In this document: positions 53,227 through 62,810 of the stretch, piece by piece | Numbering within the stretch: the first letter of the stretch is position 1 | Layout of the letters: the number at the start of each line of letters is the position of its first letter | Assembly: GCA_023381355.1 (NCBI GenBank) | Contig: JAMCUL010000023.1 | Span: 1 to 64,000, forward strand | Source of the DNA: Thermoplasmatota archaeon | GTDB lineage: Archaea > Thermoplasmatota > Thermoplasmata > Thermoplasmatales > Thermoplasmataceae | DNA: 64,000 nucleotides | Direction: 5' to 3' | Position numbers and translations under genes: made by a program | Notes under the pieces: generated by a model | Seen by the model: the letters and a program-made list of their open reading frames with translations, nothing else | What the model was told of the DNA's origin: nothing | Database searches by the model: none

Positions 53227-55200
53227 ATGGAAATAAAGAAAGCCACAGTAGTTGGTTCAGGGCTTATGGGGAGCGGAATTGCCCAGGTGATTGCGCAGGC
53301 AGGATACCCTGTTTCAGTATATGACAGCTTCCCGGAGGCTCTTAAGAAAGGCAAGGAATCTGTTGAGAAGAGCCTTGCAAGACTTGTGAAGTCTGGAAAG
53401 ATAAAGAATGAAAAAGTGAGCGAGATAATGGGACATCTCAGTTTCACAGGGTCTCTTGAAGATGCTGTGAGGGACTCTGACATAATTATAGAGGCCGTTC
53501 CCGAAATACCTGAACTGAAGGAGAAGGTTTTCAGTGAGATTGAAAAACTGGCAAGACCAGACGCTATTCTTGCGACAAATACCTCAAATATAAGGATAAC
53601 CGAAATAGCCCATATTCTTAAGAATCCTGAGAGGCTTGCCGGAATGCACTTCTTCAATCCTCCAGTACTGATGAAACTTGTGGAGGTTATAAAGGGGGAG
53701 AAGACTTCCCAGAATGTCTTCGATGCAATTTATGATTTCTCGCGGAAGATCGGGAAGACACCTATAAGGGTCTTCAAGGATACAGCAGGATTCGTGGTAA
53801 ACAGAATAAGTGCGCCTGAATCCCTCTATTTCATTCTGCTCCTTGACAACAAGGTTGATACTCCACAGGCAATAGACTTTTTTGCAAGAGGACAGGGACT
53901 TCCAATGGGACCCTATGAACTGATGGATTACGTAGGTGTGGATACTGTTCTTCATTCTCTTGAATATTATGCCAGAACACTCAGCCCCGATTATGGAAAG
54001 ACCAGTATAATCAAGAAGATGGTCGACGATAAGAAACTTGGAATCAAGACAGGAAGTGGATTCTATAAATGGGAGAATAATAAGGCCCAGATACCGAAGT
54101 CTGAACCATCCTCAAAGGTACAGCTCCTTGACGTGTTTGTCCTGGAGATCAATGAGGCAGTCAAGCTCATAGAGGATGGTGTTGCAACGCCAGATGACAT
54201 AGAGAAGGGGTATTCCCTTGGGATGAACAGGCCTTTTGGTCCAATTTCAGTTGCAAAAGGGCTTACAAACAGGGAGGTAAAGGACAAACTCAATGAACTG
54301 TATGAAAAGTTCCATGTTGATGTTTTCAAGCCTGCAAAGGCGATAGAAGATGGACTCCTGAAGGAGGCCATATCGGGAAAACTCAAGGGTGAATCTGCCC
54401 ATAAAAAGGAAGAGAAGAAAGATTCGTCAGAAAAACTCGTAAGCATCAAGCGGGAGGGAAAAGTTGCAAGAATTGAGGTCAGAAACGGAAAAAACAACCT
54501 TCTCAACGGAAACGTCCTGGATCAGCTCCATGAGGCAATACAGGAACTCTGGAATGACCGTGAGGCAAGAGTAATAGTCCTTGCAGGGAACGACAGCGTT
54601 TTCTCTGCGGGAGCAGAACTGACACAGTATATTCCGGATGCTTTTGACTTTATAGAGAACTCCAGAAAAGGAGAAAGAACATTCAGGGAGCTGTCCGAGA
54701 TACCAAAGATCGTGATTGCAGAAATGAGGAAATACACTCTTGGAGGTGGATTTGAACTTTCACTGAACTGCGATATAAGAATATCAACCCCCGATTGCCT
54801 CATTGGATTTCCAGAGGTAACTCTTGGCCTGCTTCCCGGATGGAGTGGCAGCCAGAGGCTGGCAAAGCTTATCGGTCTTTCAAAGGCAACTTCACTTATC
54901 CTCACAGGGGAGAAATTTGACGGAAAGAAGGCGGAAGAACTTGGAATTGTGTACAGGTTATTTTCTGATGAGGAAATCAGGCAGAAAACCATGGAATTTG
55001 CGGCTGACCTCGCCGAGAAAGTTTCCCCAATTGCCGCAGCCCTGACAAAACGCCTCCTGAACAAGGGTACTGAGGTTCCGATGGATGTTGGCCTTGAGAT
55101 GGAATCTATTGCGATGGGTACAATATACACATCGCAGGATTTCATGGAAGGAATATCCGCATTTGTCCAGAAGAGGAAGCCTGAATACAAATTCAGGTAG
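53227..55200 (+). CDS. 3-hydroxyacyl-CoA dehydrogenase/enoyl-CoA hydratase fusion
   Basis: 657 aa. The first half binds NAD: VVGSGLMGSGIAQVIAQAGYPVSVYDS, then LATNTSNIRITEI, the catalytic-type GMHFFNPPVLMKLVEVI and RISAPESLYF. The second half is a crotonase: GNDSVFSAGAELTQYI, KYTLGGGFELSLNCDIRI and IGFPEVTLGLLPGWSG with both Glu. The order dehydrogenase-then-hydratase is the reverse of bacterial FadB and typical of archaeal proteins. It catalyses two consecutive beta-oxidation steps. It follows SCP2 by five bases and is a probable operon partner. Confidence 0.93.
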   Translation: MEIKKATVVGSGLMGSGIAQVIAQAGYPVSVYDSFPEALKKGKESVEKSLARLVKSGKIKNEKVSEIMGHLSFTGSLEDAVRDSDIIIEAVPEIPELKEKVFSEIEKLARPDAILATNTSNIRITEIAHILKNPERLAGMHFFNPPVLMKLVEVIKGEKTSQNVFDAIYDFSRKIGKTPIRVFKDTAGFVVNRISAPESLYFILLLDNKVDTPQAIDFFARGQGLPMGPYELMDYVGVDTVLHSLEYYARTLSPDYGKTSIIKKMVDDKKLGIKTGSGFYKWENNKAQIPKSEPSSKVQLLDVFVLEINEAVKLIEDGVATPDDIEKGYSLGMNRPFGPISVAKGLTNREVKDKLNELYEKFHVDVFKPAKAIEDGLLKEAISGKLKGESAHKKEEKKDSSEKLVSIKREGKVARIEVRNGKNNLLNGNVLDQLHEAIQELWNDREARVIVLAGNDSVFSAGAELTQYIPDAFDFIENSRKGERTFRELSEIPKIVIAEMRKYTLGGGFELSLNCDIRISTPDCLIGFPEVTLGLLPGWSGSQRLAKLIGLSKATSLILTGEKFDGKKAEELGIVYRLFSDEEIRQKTMEFAADLAEKVSPIAAALTKRLLNKGTEVPMDVGLEMESIAMGTIYTSQDFMEGISAFVQKRKPEYKFR

Positions 55201-55586
55201 GCCTTAATTTTATGTGCAGTCACCATGAGATTACACACCTTCTCTGTTCCGTTAAGGTGAACAGGAATTCCTGACTGGAACATTGATTCTGTTTTATTGT
55301 GAGGATCTCCTGTTTCTGTACCAACCGGGCTGGAATTCATAAATAAATTTGCGGATGCCGGCACTTTTCAAATGGCATATATATTTTCCCGAAAATACTG
55401 CGACTGGAGAGCCAGCGATTCAGGTACAAATATCAATGCTATTCAACCCAAGGCAGAAAAATCCTGATCATCTTCACACACGGCTTAAACTGCCTGGTTA
55501 GTGCAGGAAAACAGCACTCCTCACTTAAAACATTGATGGAATAGAGGCTTTTTGAATCTGTATAAAAAGAAATTGTTTTCGGGTTT
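55201..55586. other. Spacer between convergent fusion enzyme and ABC ATPase
   Basis: No gene is supported in 386 bases. Both neighbouring genes end here. I see no strong stem-loop apart from short A/T runs that may serve as terminators for either strand. Confidence 0.45.
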
Positions 55587-56516
55587 TCACTGCTTTTCTT
55601 TTATGAGATTAACAAAGGCTTCCTCAAGTGAAGACTCATAATCTGCATATGAAGTGACCCTTCCTATTTTCAGGCACTGGTTCAATATTTCTGCTTTATT
55701 CTCAAGATTTCCATCGAAGTAGAGGATGAACGAATTTGTAGATTCTTCCTCTATCTTTTCAACAGAGGGCAGGCTGGCCCTCTGAATGTCTGATAATGTC
55801 ACTGGATCAATGAACTGGACTCTTACGCTTTTTGAATTGAACCTTCTTTCAATTTCCCTTGTTTTGTCCTGGATTGTCATTTTACCATGGTTTATGAAAA
55901 TGATATTTTCACATGTATCCGTAACCTCCTGGAGAAGATGCGAACTCAGCATTATCATGTGATCCTTCTTCCAGTCAAGGATTACATCCCTTATGATCTT
56001 CCTCTCTGCCGGGTCCATTCCGTTTGTTGGCTCATCAAGGAAAATTATGGATGGATCGTTAAGGAAAGCGGCAGCGAATACAACCCTTGCCCTCTGGCCT
56101 CTTGAAAGAGTGCCAACTTTTCTTGATGGATCCGGGATCTCAACCCTTTTGCCGAAATTTTCAATATGATCCTCTATGTCTTTCTTCTTCATTCCCTTCA
56201 ATTCACCAACCAGCATTATAGATTCCCTGACGGTAAGTGAAGGATAAGGCTCCGGTGTTTCCACCAATGCCCCTATTCCAGAAAGTATCCTCTTTCGATC
56301 CCTGATGATGTCATAACCACCTATCTTCACGTATCCAGTGGATGGCTTTATCAGCCCAGTCATCATCTTGAATGTGGTAGTCTTTCCAGCCCCATTCTGT
56401 CCAAGATATGCCGTTGCACCCGATCCATCAATGTTGAAACTTATATGATCAACCGCCGTGAACTTCCCATAGATCTTTGACAGTTCAGATACTTCAATCT
56501 TCATGTCTATGCTCAT
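55587..56516 (-). CDS. ABC transporter ATPase (ABC-2 type)
   Basis: 309 aa. Walker A is LGQNGAGKTTTFKMM; the signature is LSRGQRAR instead of LSGGQ; Walker B is IIFLDEPTNGMDP; H-loop LSSHLLQ. The C-terminal beta part (SVRVQFIDPVTLSD) resembles DrrA/CcmA-like exporters. It powers the permease gene upstream, whose stop overlaps this start by four bases (ATGA). ATG 56516 is chosen for that coupling; upstream in-frame codons overlap the permease. The substrate is unknown, perhaps a lipid, drug or peptide. Confidence 0.9.
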   Translation of the reverse strand: MSIDMKIEVSELSKIYGKFTAVDHISFNIDGSGATAYLGQNGAGKTTTFKMMTGLIKPSTGYVKIGGYDIIRDRKRILSGIGALVETPEPYPSLTVRESIMLVGELKGMKKKDIEDHIENFGKRVEIPDPSRKVGTLSRGQRARVVFAAAFLNDPSIIFLDEPTNGMDPAERKIIRDVILDWKKDHMIMLSSHLLQEVTDTCENIIFINHGKMTIQDKTREIERRFNSKSVRVQFIDPVTLSDIQRASLPSVEKIEEESTNSFILYFDGNLENKAEILNQCLKIGRVTSYADYESSLEEAFVNLIKEKQ

Positions 56517-57370
56517 TGGGGCCTCACCTCCTTTACCCTGAATATTATGTATGAAAGAAACAGGGAGACCGTGAGATACGCTCCCATTATGGCGTTTCCT
56601 TCCCATATATATGGCTGGTACGTTGTTATTGAGAATGCTGCTAAACGCCTGGTGGTTGCATGAGTGACAGATGATGGGTTCAATATCTCAGTGACCACCT
56701 GCCCTCCGTATGTAAGGATAAACCATGGCTCAATACTTGTTATCTCAAGAATGCCTGAAATTATATTGAAAACTATTACAAATACTATGACTGAAAACAG
56801 GATTCCAATCAGCGGATTCTTGAAAACAGAACTGAACAGGAAAGCCAGCGACATGAACGCCCCGATCAGTAGAAGAGCCTCAAGTATGGAAAGGAATATA
56901 TTTGCAGTAACCGCACCATAGAAGTCCTGGCTCAAAGCAGCCACACCTGCATATTCGATGAGAATAAGTGCAAAGGCAAGCAGTACAGCGGCAAAGTACC
57001 TGCCCATAAGAATTGATATCTTCCTGACGGGCTGTGTCATTATATAATACCCTGAGTTTGTTCCAGTCTCTATGCTTGTGGCATCCCCACCGAAAAATGC
57101 TGCTACGACTCCAATGGAAAGAGCAAGCGTCCCGGAAAGCCCCGCGGCAATGAATGTTGCAGAATCTGGACTTCCCGCAGTACTCTTTGCCACCCCCTCG
57201 TAGAGATCTATTCCAACCGTAAGGGCAGTGATCAGTGCAACTATTATGAGCATGGCAATGAATCGCCTCGTTTTAAGATAGAACTTTACCTGATATTTCA
57301 TGATTATGTACATTGATCGCAGGTCGTTCATGTATCCATACTCTTCTGATTTTGAACTGTAAGCCTCCAT
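56513..57370 (-). CDS. ABC-2 type transporter permease
   Basis: 285 aa. A short positively charged start (MKYQVKFYLKTRRF) leads into six hydrophobic segments (IAMLIIVALITALTVGI, FIAAGLSGTLALSIGVVAAFFGG, YFAAVLLAFALILIEYAGVAAL, FLSILEALLLIGAFMSLAFLF, LIGILFSVIVFVIVFNIIS and YLTVSLFLSYIIF). The E-T-G-T-N-S-G-Y region between TM2 and TM3 is typical of ABC-2 permeases. ATG 57370 (MEAYSS) has TTTATAT 26-33 bases upstream on its strand; ATG 57331 is possible. It forms a unit with the downstream ATPase. Confidence 0.87.
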   Translation of the reverse strand: MEAYSSKSEEYGYMNDLRSMYIIMKYQVKFYLKTRRFIAMLIIVALITALTVGIDLYEGVAKSTAGSPDSATFIAAGLSGTLALSIGVVAAFFGGDATSIETGTNSGYYIMTQPVRKISILMGRYFAAVLLAFALILIEYAGVAALSQDFYGAVTANIFLSILEALLLIGAFMSLAFLFSSVFKNPLIGILFSVIVFVIVFNIISGILEITSIEPWFILTYGGQVVTEILNPSSVTHATTRRLAAFSITTYQPYIWEGNAIMGAYLTVSLFLSYIIFRVKEVRPQ

Positions 57371-57457
57371 TTGAGGCATATATCGATAATCGATATAAAT
57401 GTTCTTAGCGATTCTTCTCCATGGAAAAACTAATCTCTCTTTGAAATATCACGGCAC

Positions 57458-58750
57458 ATGCTAAACCGGTGGCAGGCCACGTTCATAGGTCTCGGTAATA
57501 TCATAGGTGCAGGGATATTTGTCCTTGCAGGAACCACGATAAGGGACGCTGGCCCCGGTGCAATAATAGCATTTGTTGTGACCGCAATACTTGCCCTGAC
57601 TATTGCGCTTAACAGTGCAGAACTTTCCTCAAAGATAGTGTCTCACGGAGGGCTTTATTCCTTCACAAAAATTTCAATGGGAGATTCAGCAGGATTTGTT
57701 GTTGGATGGCTGCGTGCTATTTCCTATGCAATAGCAGCATCAGCTGTTAGTATCGGGTTCGGGTCTTACATGCTGTCCTTTTTCAGGATACCATCTTACG
57801 GGATAATAATTCTCGCAGCCCTGCTGATATTGACTGCAACTGCACTTGACTATGGCGGGATAAACGGAGTTGCAAAGGTGGAGCATGTGCTTGTGTTCAT
57901 CACCATCATTGGCCTGGTCGCATTCATCGTAGTTGCAGTTTTCTATGGCCACTGGACAGTATCAAGATTTACACCCATAGTACCAAACGGGCCGGAAAGC
58001 ATAATAGAGGCTGCATCCCTTGCATTTTTTGCATATTCAGGATTCAATACAATTGCAACCCTTGGCCCCGAGGTTGAGAACAGCAGGAAGAATGTACCAT
58101 TTGCAATCCTTGCGGCACTTGTGATAAGCACCACTCTTTACATAATCATAATTTTTGGGATGCTCGCACTCATGCCTTATTCAAAGTATGGAATCTCTGC
58201 GGATCCACTGTTCAATGCCCTTGCCTTTGCACACGCACCCATAATTGTTGAGTACATAGTTGATGTTGTTGCTATAATCGCCACGTTCACTGTCACGGTA
58301 TCAATGATAGTCGCAGGATCAAGAACACTTCTCCAGATGAGCGAAGACCGTCTTCTGCCTCAATGGATTCAGGGAAAAGAGGAAGACTCTCCAAAGAGGG
58401 CGACCCTTCTTGTTGGATTGCTCGCAGTTGGGTCTCTTTTCATAGGCAACGTCCAGAGTATAGCGCTTGCATCAAATTTTGGAGTCATATTTTCCTATTC
58501 CCTCACTGGCCTGGCAGTGGTGCTCCTTAGAAGGAGGAAAATGAAGGGTGAGTTCTCATCACCACTCTATCCGTTCACTCAGATTGTCTCCATACTCCTT
58601 TCTGCCCTGATCATGTTTGCTCTGGGAGAGAAGGCATTTTATATTGGAACAATAACCATAATCATTGGATTCTTCCTCTACTATATGGAAAAAGATGGGA
58701 GGAGGAATGGTGATGGAAATATGCCTAACCTATCTGCGAAAGAGAGTTAG
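57458..58750 (+). CDS. Amino-acid permease, APC superfamily
   Basis: 430 aa with about twelve helices. The first helix holds FIGLGNIIGAGIFVLAG, the APC G-x-G-x-I-x-G-x-G-I-F signature, and GGLYSFTKISMG and FFAYSGFNTIATLGPEVENSRKNVP (helix 6 E-V-x-N-P-x-R-x-x-P region) are recognisable. It imports an amino acid or polyamine, probably driven by protons. The last 26 bases overlap the convergent cystathionine-synthase-like gene. The stretch 57371-57457 serves as divergent promoter with the ABC permease. Confidence 0.9.
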   Translation: MLNRWQATFIGLGNIIGAGIFVLAGTTIRDAGPGAIIAFVVTAILALTIALNSAELSSKIVSHGGLYSFTKISMGDSAGFVVGWLRAISYAIAASAVSIGFGSYMLSFFRIPSYGIIILAALLILTATALDYGGINGVAKVEHVLVFITIIGLVAFIVVAVFYGHWTVSRFTPIVPNGPESIIEAASLAFFAYSGFNTIATLGPEVENSRKNVPFAILAALVISTTLYIIIIFGMLALMPYSKYGISADPLFNALAFAHAPIIVEYIVDVVAIIATFTVTVSMIVAGSRTLLQMSEDRLLPQWIQGKEEDSPKRATLLVGLLAVGSLFIGNVQSIALASNFGVIFSYSLTGLAVVLLRRRKMKGEFSSPLYPFTQIVSILLSALIMFALGEKAFYIGTITIIIGFFLYYMEKDGRRNGDGNMPNLSAKES

Positions 58751-59906
58751 AAATGTCCTCGATGAGGTCATCCACATCCTCAATTCCCACTGAGAACCTG
58801 ACCATGTCCTCGGTTACACCCATTATTTTTCTGTCTTCTGCGTTGACTGATCCGTGTGATGTATCCACCGGAAGAGTTGCCAGGGATTCCACGCCACCAA
58901 GACTCGGTGCCGGGGATACATGCTTCAGGGAAAAGAGGAATTTCCTTGCTCCTTCAAGGCCACCCCTGACCCTGAATGATAGCATTCCTCCATTTCCCTT
59001 CAGGTTCCTCCCTGCTATGTCATGATATGGGCTATCTTCAAGTCCTGGATAGAATACTTCGAGTACATTCGAGTTTTCTTCCAGGAACTCGGCAATTGCC
59101 ATGGCATTGCTGTTATGCCTCTCCATCCTCAATCCAAGTGTCTTCATTCCCCTCTGAACCAGGTATGCCTGTAATGAATCAATTGAACCGCCAAGATTCT
59201 TTCTCATGTCAAACTGTAAATTCAGATCTTCATTGCTTCCAATGAAGCCGGACATAGTGTCTGAGTGCCCGTTCAGATATTTTGTCCCGCTGTGTACAAC
59301 GTAGTCTGCATTCATCCCGGAAGGATTCTGGTTGAATGGTGATGCAAAAGTAGCATCAACTATAAGCTTGATGTTTTCATCCCGACATATCCTTCCAATC
59401 TTTGCTATATCTGCCACCTTGATGGAGGGATTCGTTATGCTTTCCAGATACACGGCACCATATTCCTTAGAACTGATTGTCATGTTGTTGAGCGTGTCTG
59501 TTGGTACAAGGTCCACGCCAGTACCAGTCATCCGTGTGAACTTATTCTTGAAAAAACTCAATGTCTGCCCATAAAGGTCAATCACTGAGAGAACCTTCTT
59601 CCTGCCAAGATCAAGAGACAGCATCAGGGAAGTTATTGCAGCCATTCCGGTGCTGAATACCAGCGAATTCTTTACTCCTTCAAGCGCCGCATATTTCTCC
59701 TCCAGTGCTGAAACCGTAGGATTTCCCCACCGGGAATATATGTATGAGTCACCGGTGTGAGTATCTTCCTTTCTTCCGCTGTTATTATTTGGATATATGA
59801 ATGTGGCATTCTCGAAGATTGGGGTCACCACATTCCCGTATTTTTCATCCTTGATTTCTCCTGAACCTACAGCTCTTGTATTGAATCCGTCGCCTGCCAT
59901 AGGCAT
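58725..59906 (-). CDS. Cystathionine gamma-synthase/lyase-like PLP enzyme
   Basis: 393 aa fold-type I PLP enzyme. YSRWGNPTVSALEEKYAALEG, DATFASPFNQNPSGMNADYVVHSGTKYLNGHSD (Schiff-base Lys in S-G-T-K) and SLGGVESLATLPVDTSH are family marks. Members interconvert cysteine and homocysteine derivatives or split methionine; the sequence does not choose between synthase, lyase and methionine gamma-lyase. ATG 59906 lies about 25 bases from an AATTTAAAC box; ATG 59900 and TTG 59915 are alternatives. Ends overlap the permease gene by 26 bases. Confidence 0.88.
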   Translation of the reverse strand: MPMAGDGFNTRAVGSGEIKDEKYGNVVTPIFENATFIYPNNNSGRKEDTHTGDSYIYSRWGNPTVSALEEKYAALEGVKNSLVFSTGMAAITSLMLSLDLGRKKVLSVIDLYGQTLSFFKNKFTRMTGTGVDLVPTDTLNNMTISSKEYGAVYLESITNPSIKVADIAKIGRICRDENIKLIVDATFASPFNQNPSGMNADYVVHSGTKYLNGHSDTMSGFIGSNEDLNLQFDMRKNLGGSIDSLQAYLVQRGMKTLGLRMERHNSNAMAIAEFLEENSNVLEVFYPGLEDSPYHDIAGRNLKGNGGMLSFRVRGGLEGARKFLFSLKHVSPAPSLGGVESLATLPVDTSHGSVNAEDRKIMGVTEDMVRFSVGIEDVDDLIEDISNSLSQIG

Positions 59907-60190
59907 AAAGTCCAATAGTGTTTAAATTATTTTCCAGGGTATTTCAATTGGTGATATCTGTTATATCATCTTGATTATTCAATTAAAATATGAATTTTAA
60001 TGTTGCTGCAGTATGCCTGGCAGGAAGTCAGGAGTGAAATTTTCCGGTCTGCATATCAGTTCATTTTCCAATGAGTATGAAAAAATTGCGCGAAAGTGTA
60101 TCCCTGATAATTCCTTCAAGGATAGGGAAAATCGTAGCGTGAATGTCAAATATAATAAACGCAATAATCATGGAGATTCACAGGAATATA

Positions 60191-60805
60191 ATGAAAGGCA
60201 AATTCATAGTTCTGGAAGGCATCGACAAATCCGGCAAAACCACACTCTCACAGTCCCTTTTTTCAAGGATAGGCGCGATGAACATGGATGTTGTTTTGAC
60301 TCATGAGCCAACAGAGCACATAGATGACGGTCTTGGGATACTGGATAAACTGGACAGGGATGACTACTTCATACTCACTGCAATGTTCCTCCGTGACAGG
60401 ATCGCACATAACAGGATGATAGAGGATGATCTCAAAAGGAATCGAATAGTAATATGCGACAGGTACAGCCTGTCAACCATGGCATATCAGGGCGTCTTCT
60501 TCAGGCAGAGATTTGAAAATGATGACCGGTTTTACCAGTGGATGGAAAGCACTCTCTCGATATCACATATCCAGCCTGATCTCACTATATTCATAGATTT
60601 TGATGCAGAGATGTTCATGAATCGGAACACTTCCCATGGAAAATTGAAGATGTTTGAGAAAGAAGAGTATCTTAGGAGTGTCTACGCAATATATATGCAA
60701 TCCATTGAGAGAAAGATCCTCTCAAGGGAATTCCTGATCATCCCGGGAAATATGTCAAGGGAAGACATGGAGGAAACTGCACTCAGGAAAATAATGGAAC
60801 TATAA
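60191..60805 (+). CDS. tmk: Thymidylate kinase
   Basis: 204 aa. FIVLEGIDKSGKTTLSQSL is the P-loop, LTHEPTEHIDDGLG the dTMP-binding region, DRIAHNRMIEDDL and DRYSLSTMAYQG the base and lid contacts. It phosphorylates dTMP to dTDP for DNA synthesis. Archaeal type by length and lid. ATG 60191 is chosen at the start of the first strand; upstream in-frame Met codons add unlikely residues. The stop lies six bases inside the convergent map gene end. Confidence 0.92.
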   Translation: MKGKFIVLEGIDKSGKTTLSQSLFSRIGAMNMDVVLTHEPTEHIDDGLGILDKLDRDDYFILTAMFLRDRIAHNRMIEDDLKRNRIVICDRYSLSTMAYQGVFFRQRFENDDRFYQWMESTLSISHIQPDLTIFIDFDAEMFMNRNTSHGKLKMFEKEEYLRSVYAIYMQSIERKILSREFLIIPGNMSREDMEETALRKIMEL

Positions 60806-61672
60806 GGTGGTCACGATGACCTGATCTCCATCAAAGAGGATGGTGTGTTCTGCCTGTGATATCATTGCACCCTTATGCTCCTTCAATACAGAAAAATGTG
60901 AAATCTGCCTCATGAAAAGGTTCTTCCTCAGATAGTCCCTGTAATCGGGCATGACCTTTGCAAGCCATCTTTCCGCAAACGGGAGGGTGCTGAAATTTTC
61001 TATTACAGGATCACCCTTTTTCGGTTTCGTTCCGCTGAATATGTAGATGTTACCTCCCGGTCCGTTATGTATCATCCCTATGCCGGTTGATGCGAATGGC
61101 TCGATTGCAATAAGCTGGCCTGGCTCTATCCTCCTCCCGTTACCATCATCATAATTCGGTATGAATATTGTAGAATGAAGATCATACCTGGCAATTCCAT
61201 GTCCTCCAAGATTTTTTACGGGCTTGAAACCGAAAGATTCGATCTTTGAGCCTATTGCCTCGCCTATTCTGTATATTTCTATACCTGGCCTCAGTACCTT
61301 CAATGCTGCATTCAGGGCTTCCCTGGTGCAGTCCACCAGGTCACTGTACTGGCCCTTTCCCCCAACCTCCATGGACGCGGCGTTATCAGAAATATATCCA
61401 TCCACCTGCGCACCAATATCTACCTTTACCAGATCCCCTGTCCTGAAGGTCTTCTTGTCGTTTGGTGATGGCGTGTAATGGGCCGCTTCATTGTTTATGG
61501 ACAGATTGAGTGGAAATGATGGTTTTCCCCCGTTTTCCCTTATGTAATCCTCTGTCTTTTCAGCAACCTCGAGAAAAAGTGCACCCGGTTCTATAAGAGT
61601 TTGAGCATATTCAAGAGCCATACGCCCGAGTTTTCCGGCTTCAAGAATTTTATTCTTCTCCTGGGTATCCAT
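60800..61672 (-). CDS. map: Methionine aminopeptidase, type II
   Basis: 290 aa. The metal ligands follow the pita-bread order: V-D-I-G-A-x-V-D-G-Y and N-A-A (Asp pair), GGHGIARYDLHS (His), IAIEPFASTG (Glu) and A-E-H-T-I-L-F (Glu). The insertion after the His marks type II enzymes of archaea and eukaryotes. It removes N-terminal Met from new proteins. Length is normal. Convergent with tmk (six-base overlap) and co-directional with the regulator at 61756, 83 bases apart. Confidence 0.93.
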   Translation of the reverse strand: MDTQEKNKILEAGKLGRMALEYAQTLIEPGALFLEVAEKTEDYIRENGGKPSFPLNLSINNEAAHYTPSPNDKKTFRTGDLVKVDIGAQVDGYISDNAASMEVGGKGQYSDLVDCTREALNAALKVLRPGIEIYRIGEAIGSKIESFGFKPVKNLGGHGIARYDLHSTIFIPNYDDGNGRRIEPGQLIAIEPFASTGIGMIHNGPGGNIYIFSGTKPKKGDPVIENFSTLPFAERWLAKVMPDYRDYLRKNLFMRQISHFSVLKEHKGAMISQAEHTILFDGDQVIVTTL

Positions 61673-61755
61673 GCATGGTAATACCTGAATCTGATTTATA
61701 ACATTCCATAAAATATGGATTTAATCCCAGTAATGATTCCAGCACTTGAGATGTT

Positions 61756-62391
61756 CTAGTATTTTTCCTTCAGGATGAACGTACATCCCCGTGCATCATC
61801 AAAAACGGTCTTTGCTATTGTGACATCCATTCCGAGAAGTGACTCAAAGAATTTTCTTTCGAATTCGCATGCAGTCCTGTATTTCTCGGCTATCTTTATC
61901 AGCGGGCAGTTGTACTCCTTCAGTTCATAAACCCCCTCGCTGATATGATCACTTTCCGCTATGTAGCCCTCCCTGTTTCTTATGTTTTCAAGCTTCTTTA
62001 CCATCTCCACGGGTTCGAGATCAGAAAAGCCTTCGCTGTACCTTACGATCAGTTTTTCATTCCTTATTTCCATTATCCTGTTTATAAGGGAACATCCGAA
62101 GTTTTCCTCTATGTATGATAGCGCTTCCTGAGCTATCTGCTGGTATATATTCTGAAGTTCACCCGAAGCGTTCTCTGTAACTGATATCCTGCAGATTGGT
62201 CTTCCCCTCCCTGTCGCAACATAGGATCTTTCCACGAAACCCTGACGTTCCAGAGAATACACATGCTTGAGGACAGCGGTCTTTGATATGCCCAGTTCCC
62301 TGGCGAGCTCTGAGAGTGAAGGGTTTCCCATCTTCTTGATTTCTTCAATGACCCTTAGACTTGACCTGCTTGACCCCCAAGATTCTGCCAC
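61756..62391 (-). CDS. SufR-like Fe-S transcriptional regulator
   Basis: 211 aa. The N-terminal helix-turn-helix reads NPSLSELARELGISKTAVLKHVYSLERQGFVERS. The C-terminal half carries C162, C175 and C203 (YNCPLI, RTACEF, ARGCTF) with the same spacing as SufR, where three Cys bind an Fe-S cluster that controls suf genes. By analogy the protein senses Fe-S status or oxygen. It is divergent from the Rieske-ETF unit, separated by 101 bases, and could control it. The start is GTG 62391. No suf genes are in the window. Confidence 0.85.
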   Translation of the reverse strand: MAESWGSSRSSLRVIEEIKKMGNPSLSELARELGISKTAVLKHVYSLERQGFVERSYVATGRGRPICRISVTENASGELQNIYQQIAQEALSYIEENFGCSLINRIMEIRNEKLIVRYSEGFSDLEPVEMVKKLENIRNREGYIAESDHISEGVYELKEYNCPLIKIAEKYRTACEFERKFFESLLGMDVTIAKTVFDDARGCTFILKEKY

Positions 62392-62492
62392 ATAACTCCA
62401 TATTATAAACTTTATTAATCCTTTTCATTGCCATTAAGACTTATTCATTTAAACTTCAATAGTTCTAAATACCGTGAAAATATTGAATATCC

Positions 62493-62810
62493 ATGACATG
62501 GTACAAAGTGGGAAAGGAGAGCAGCATGAAGGATGGAGATCTTGCAAAGGTAAAGGCAGGAGATAAGGAAGTCCTCATAATAAGGGACGGGGGAAACTTC
62601 TATGCAACATCGTACCTCTGTACACACGAGGAATATGATCTTTCAGATGGCTTCATGGACGACCACCAGCTTATATGCCCAAATCATTTCGCGACCTTCA
62701 ACCCGAAGGACGGCAGTGTCATAAGCCCACCAGAGGGGGCAGGGGATATATCTGCACTCAAGTCATATCACGTCAAGGTAGAGAATGGGGACGTGATGGT
62801 TGAACTATGA
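62493..62810 (+). CDS. Rieske-type ferredoxin
   Basis: 105 aa. Ligands are C43-T-H45 and C62-P-N-H65 in the two Rieske loops (YLCTHEEYDL and LICPNHFATFN), with the Gly-Gly turn between. The small soluble form lacks a membrane anchor and resembles ferredoxins of dioxygenases or assimilatory systems. It is read just upstream of the fused ETF gene with a four-base ATGA overlap, so it may exchange electrons with that ETF. ATG 62493 is near an A/T-rich box. Confidence 0.93.
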   Translation: MTWYKVGKESSMKDGDLAKVKAGDKEVLIIRDGGNFYATSYLCTHEEYDLSDGFMDDHQLICPNHFATFNPKDGSVISPPEGAGDISALKSYHVKVENGDVMVEL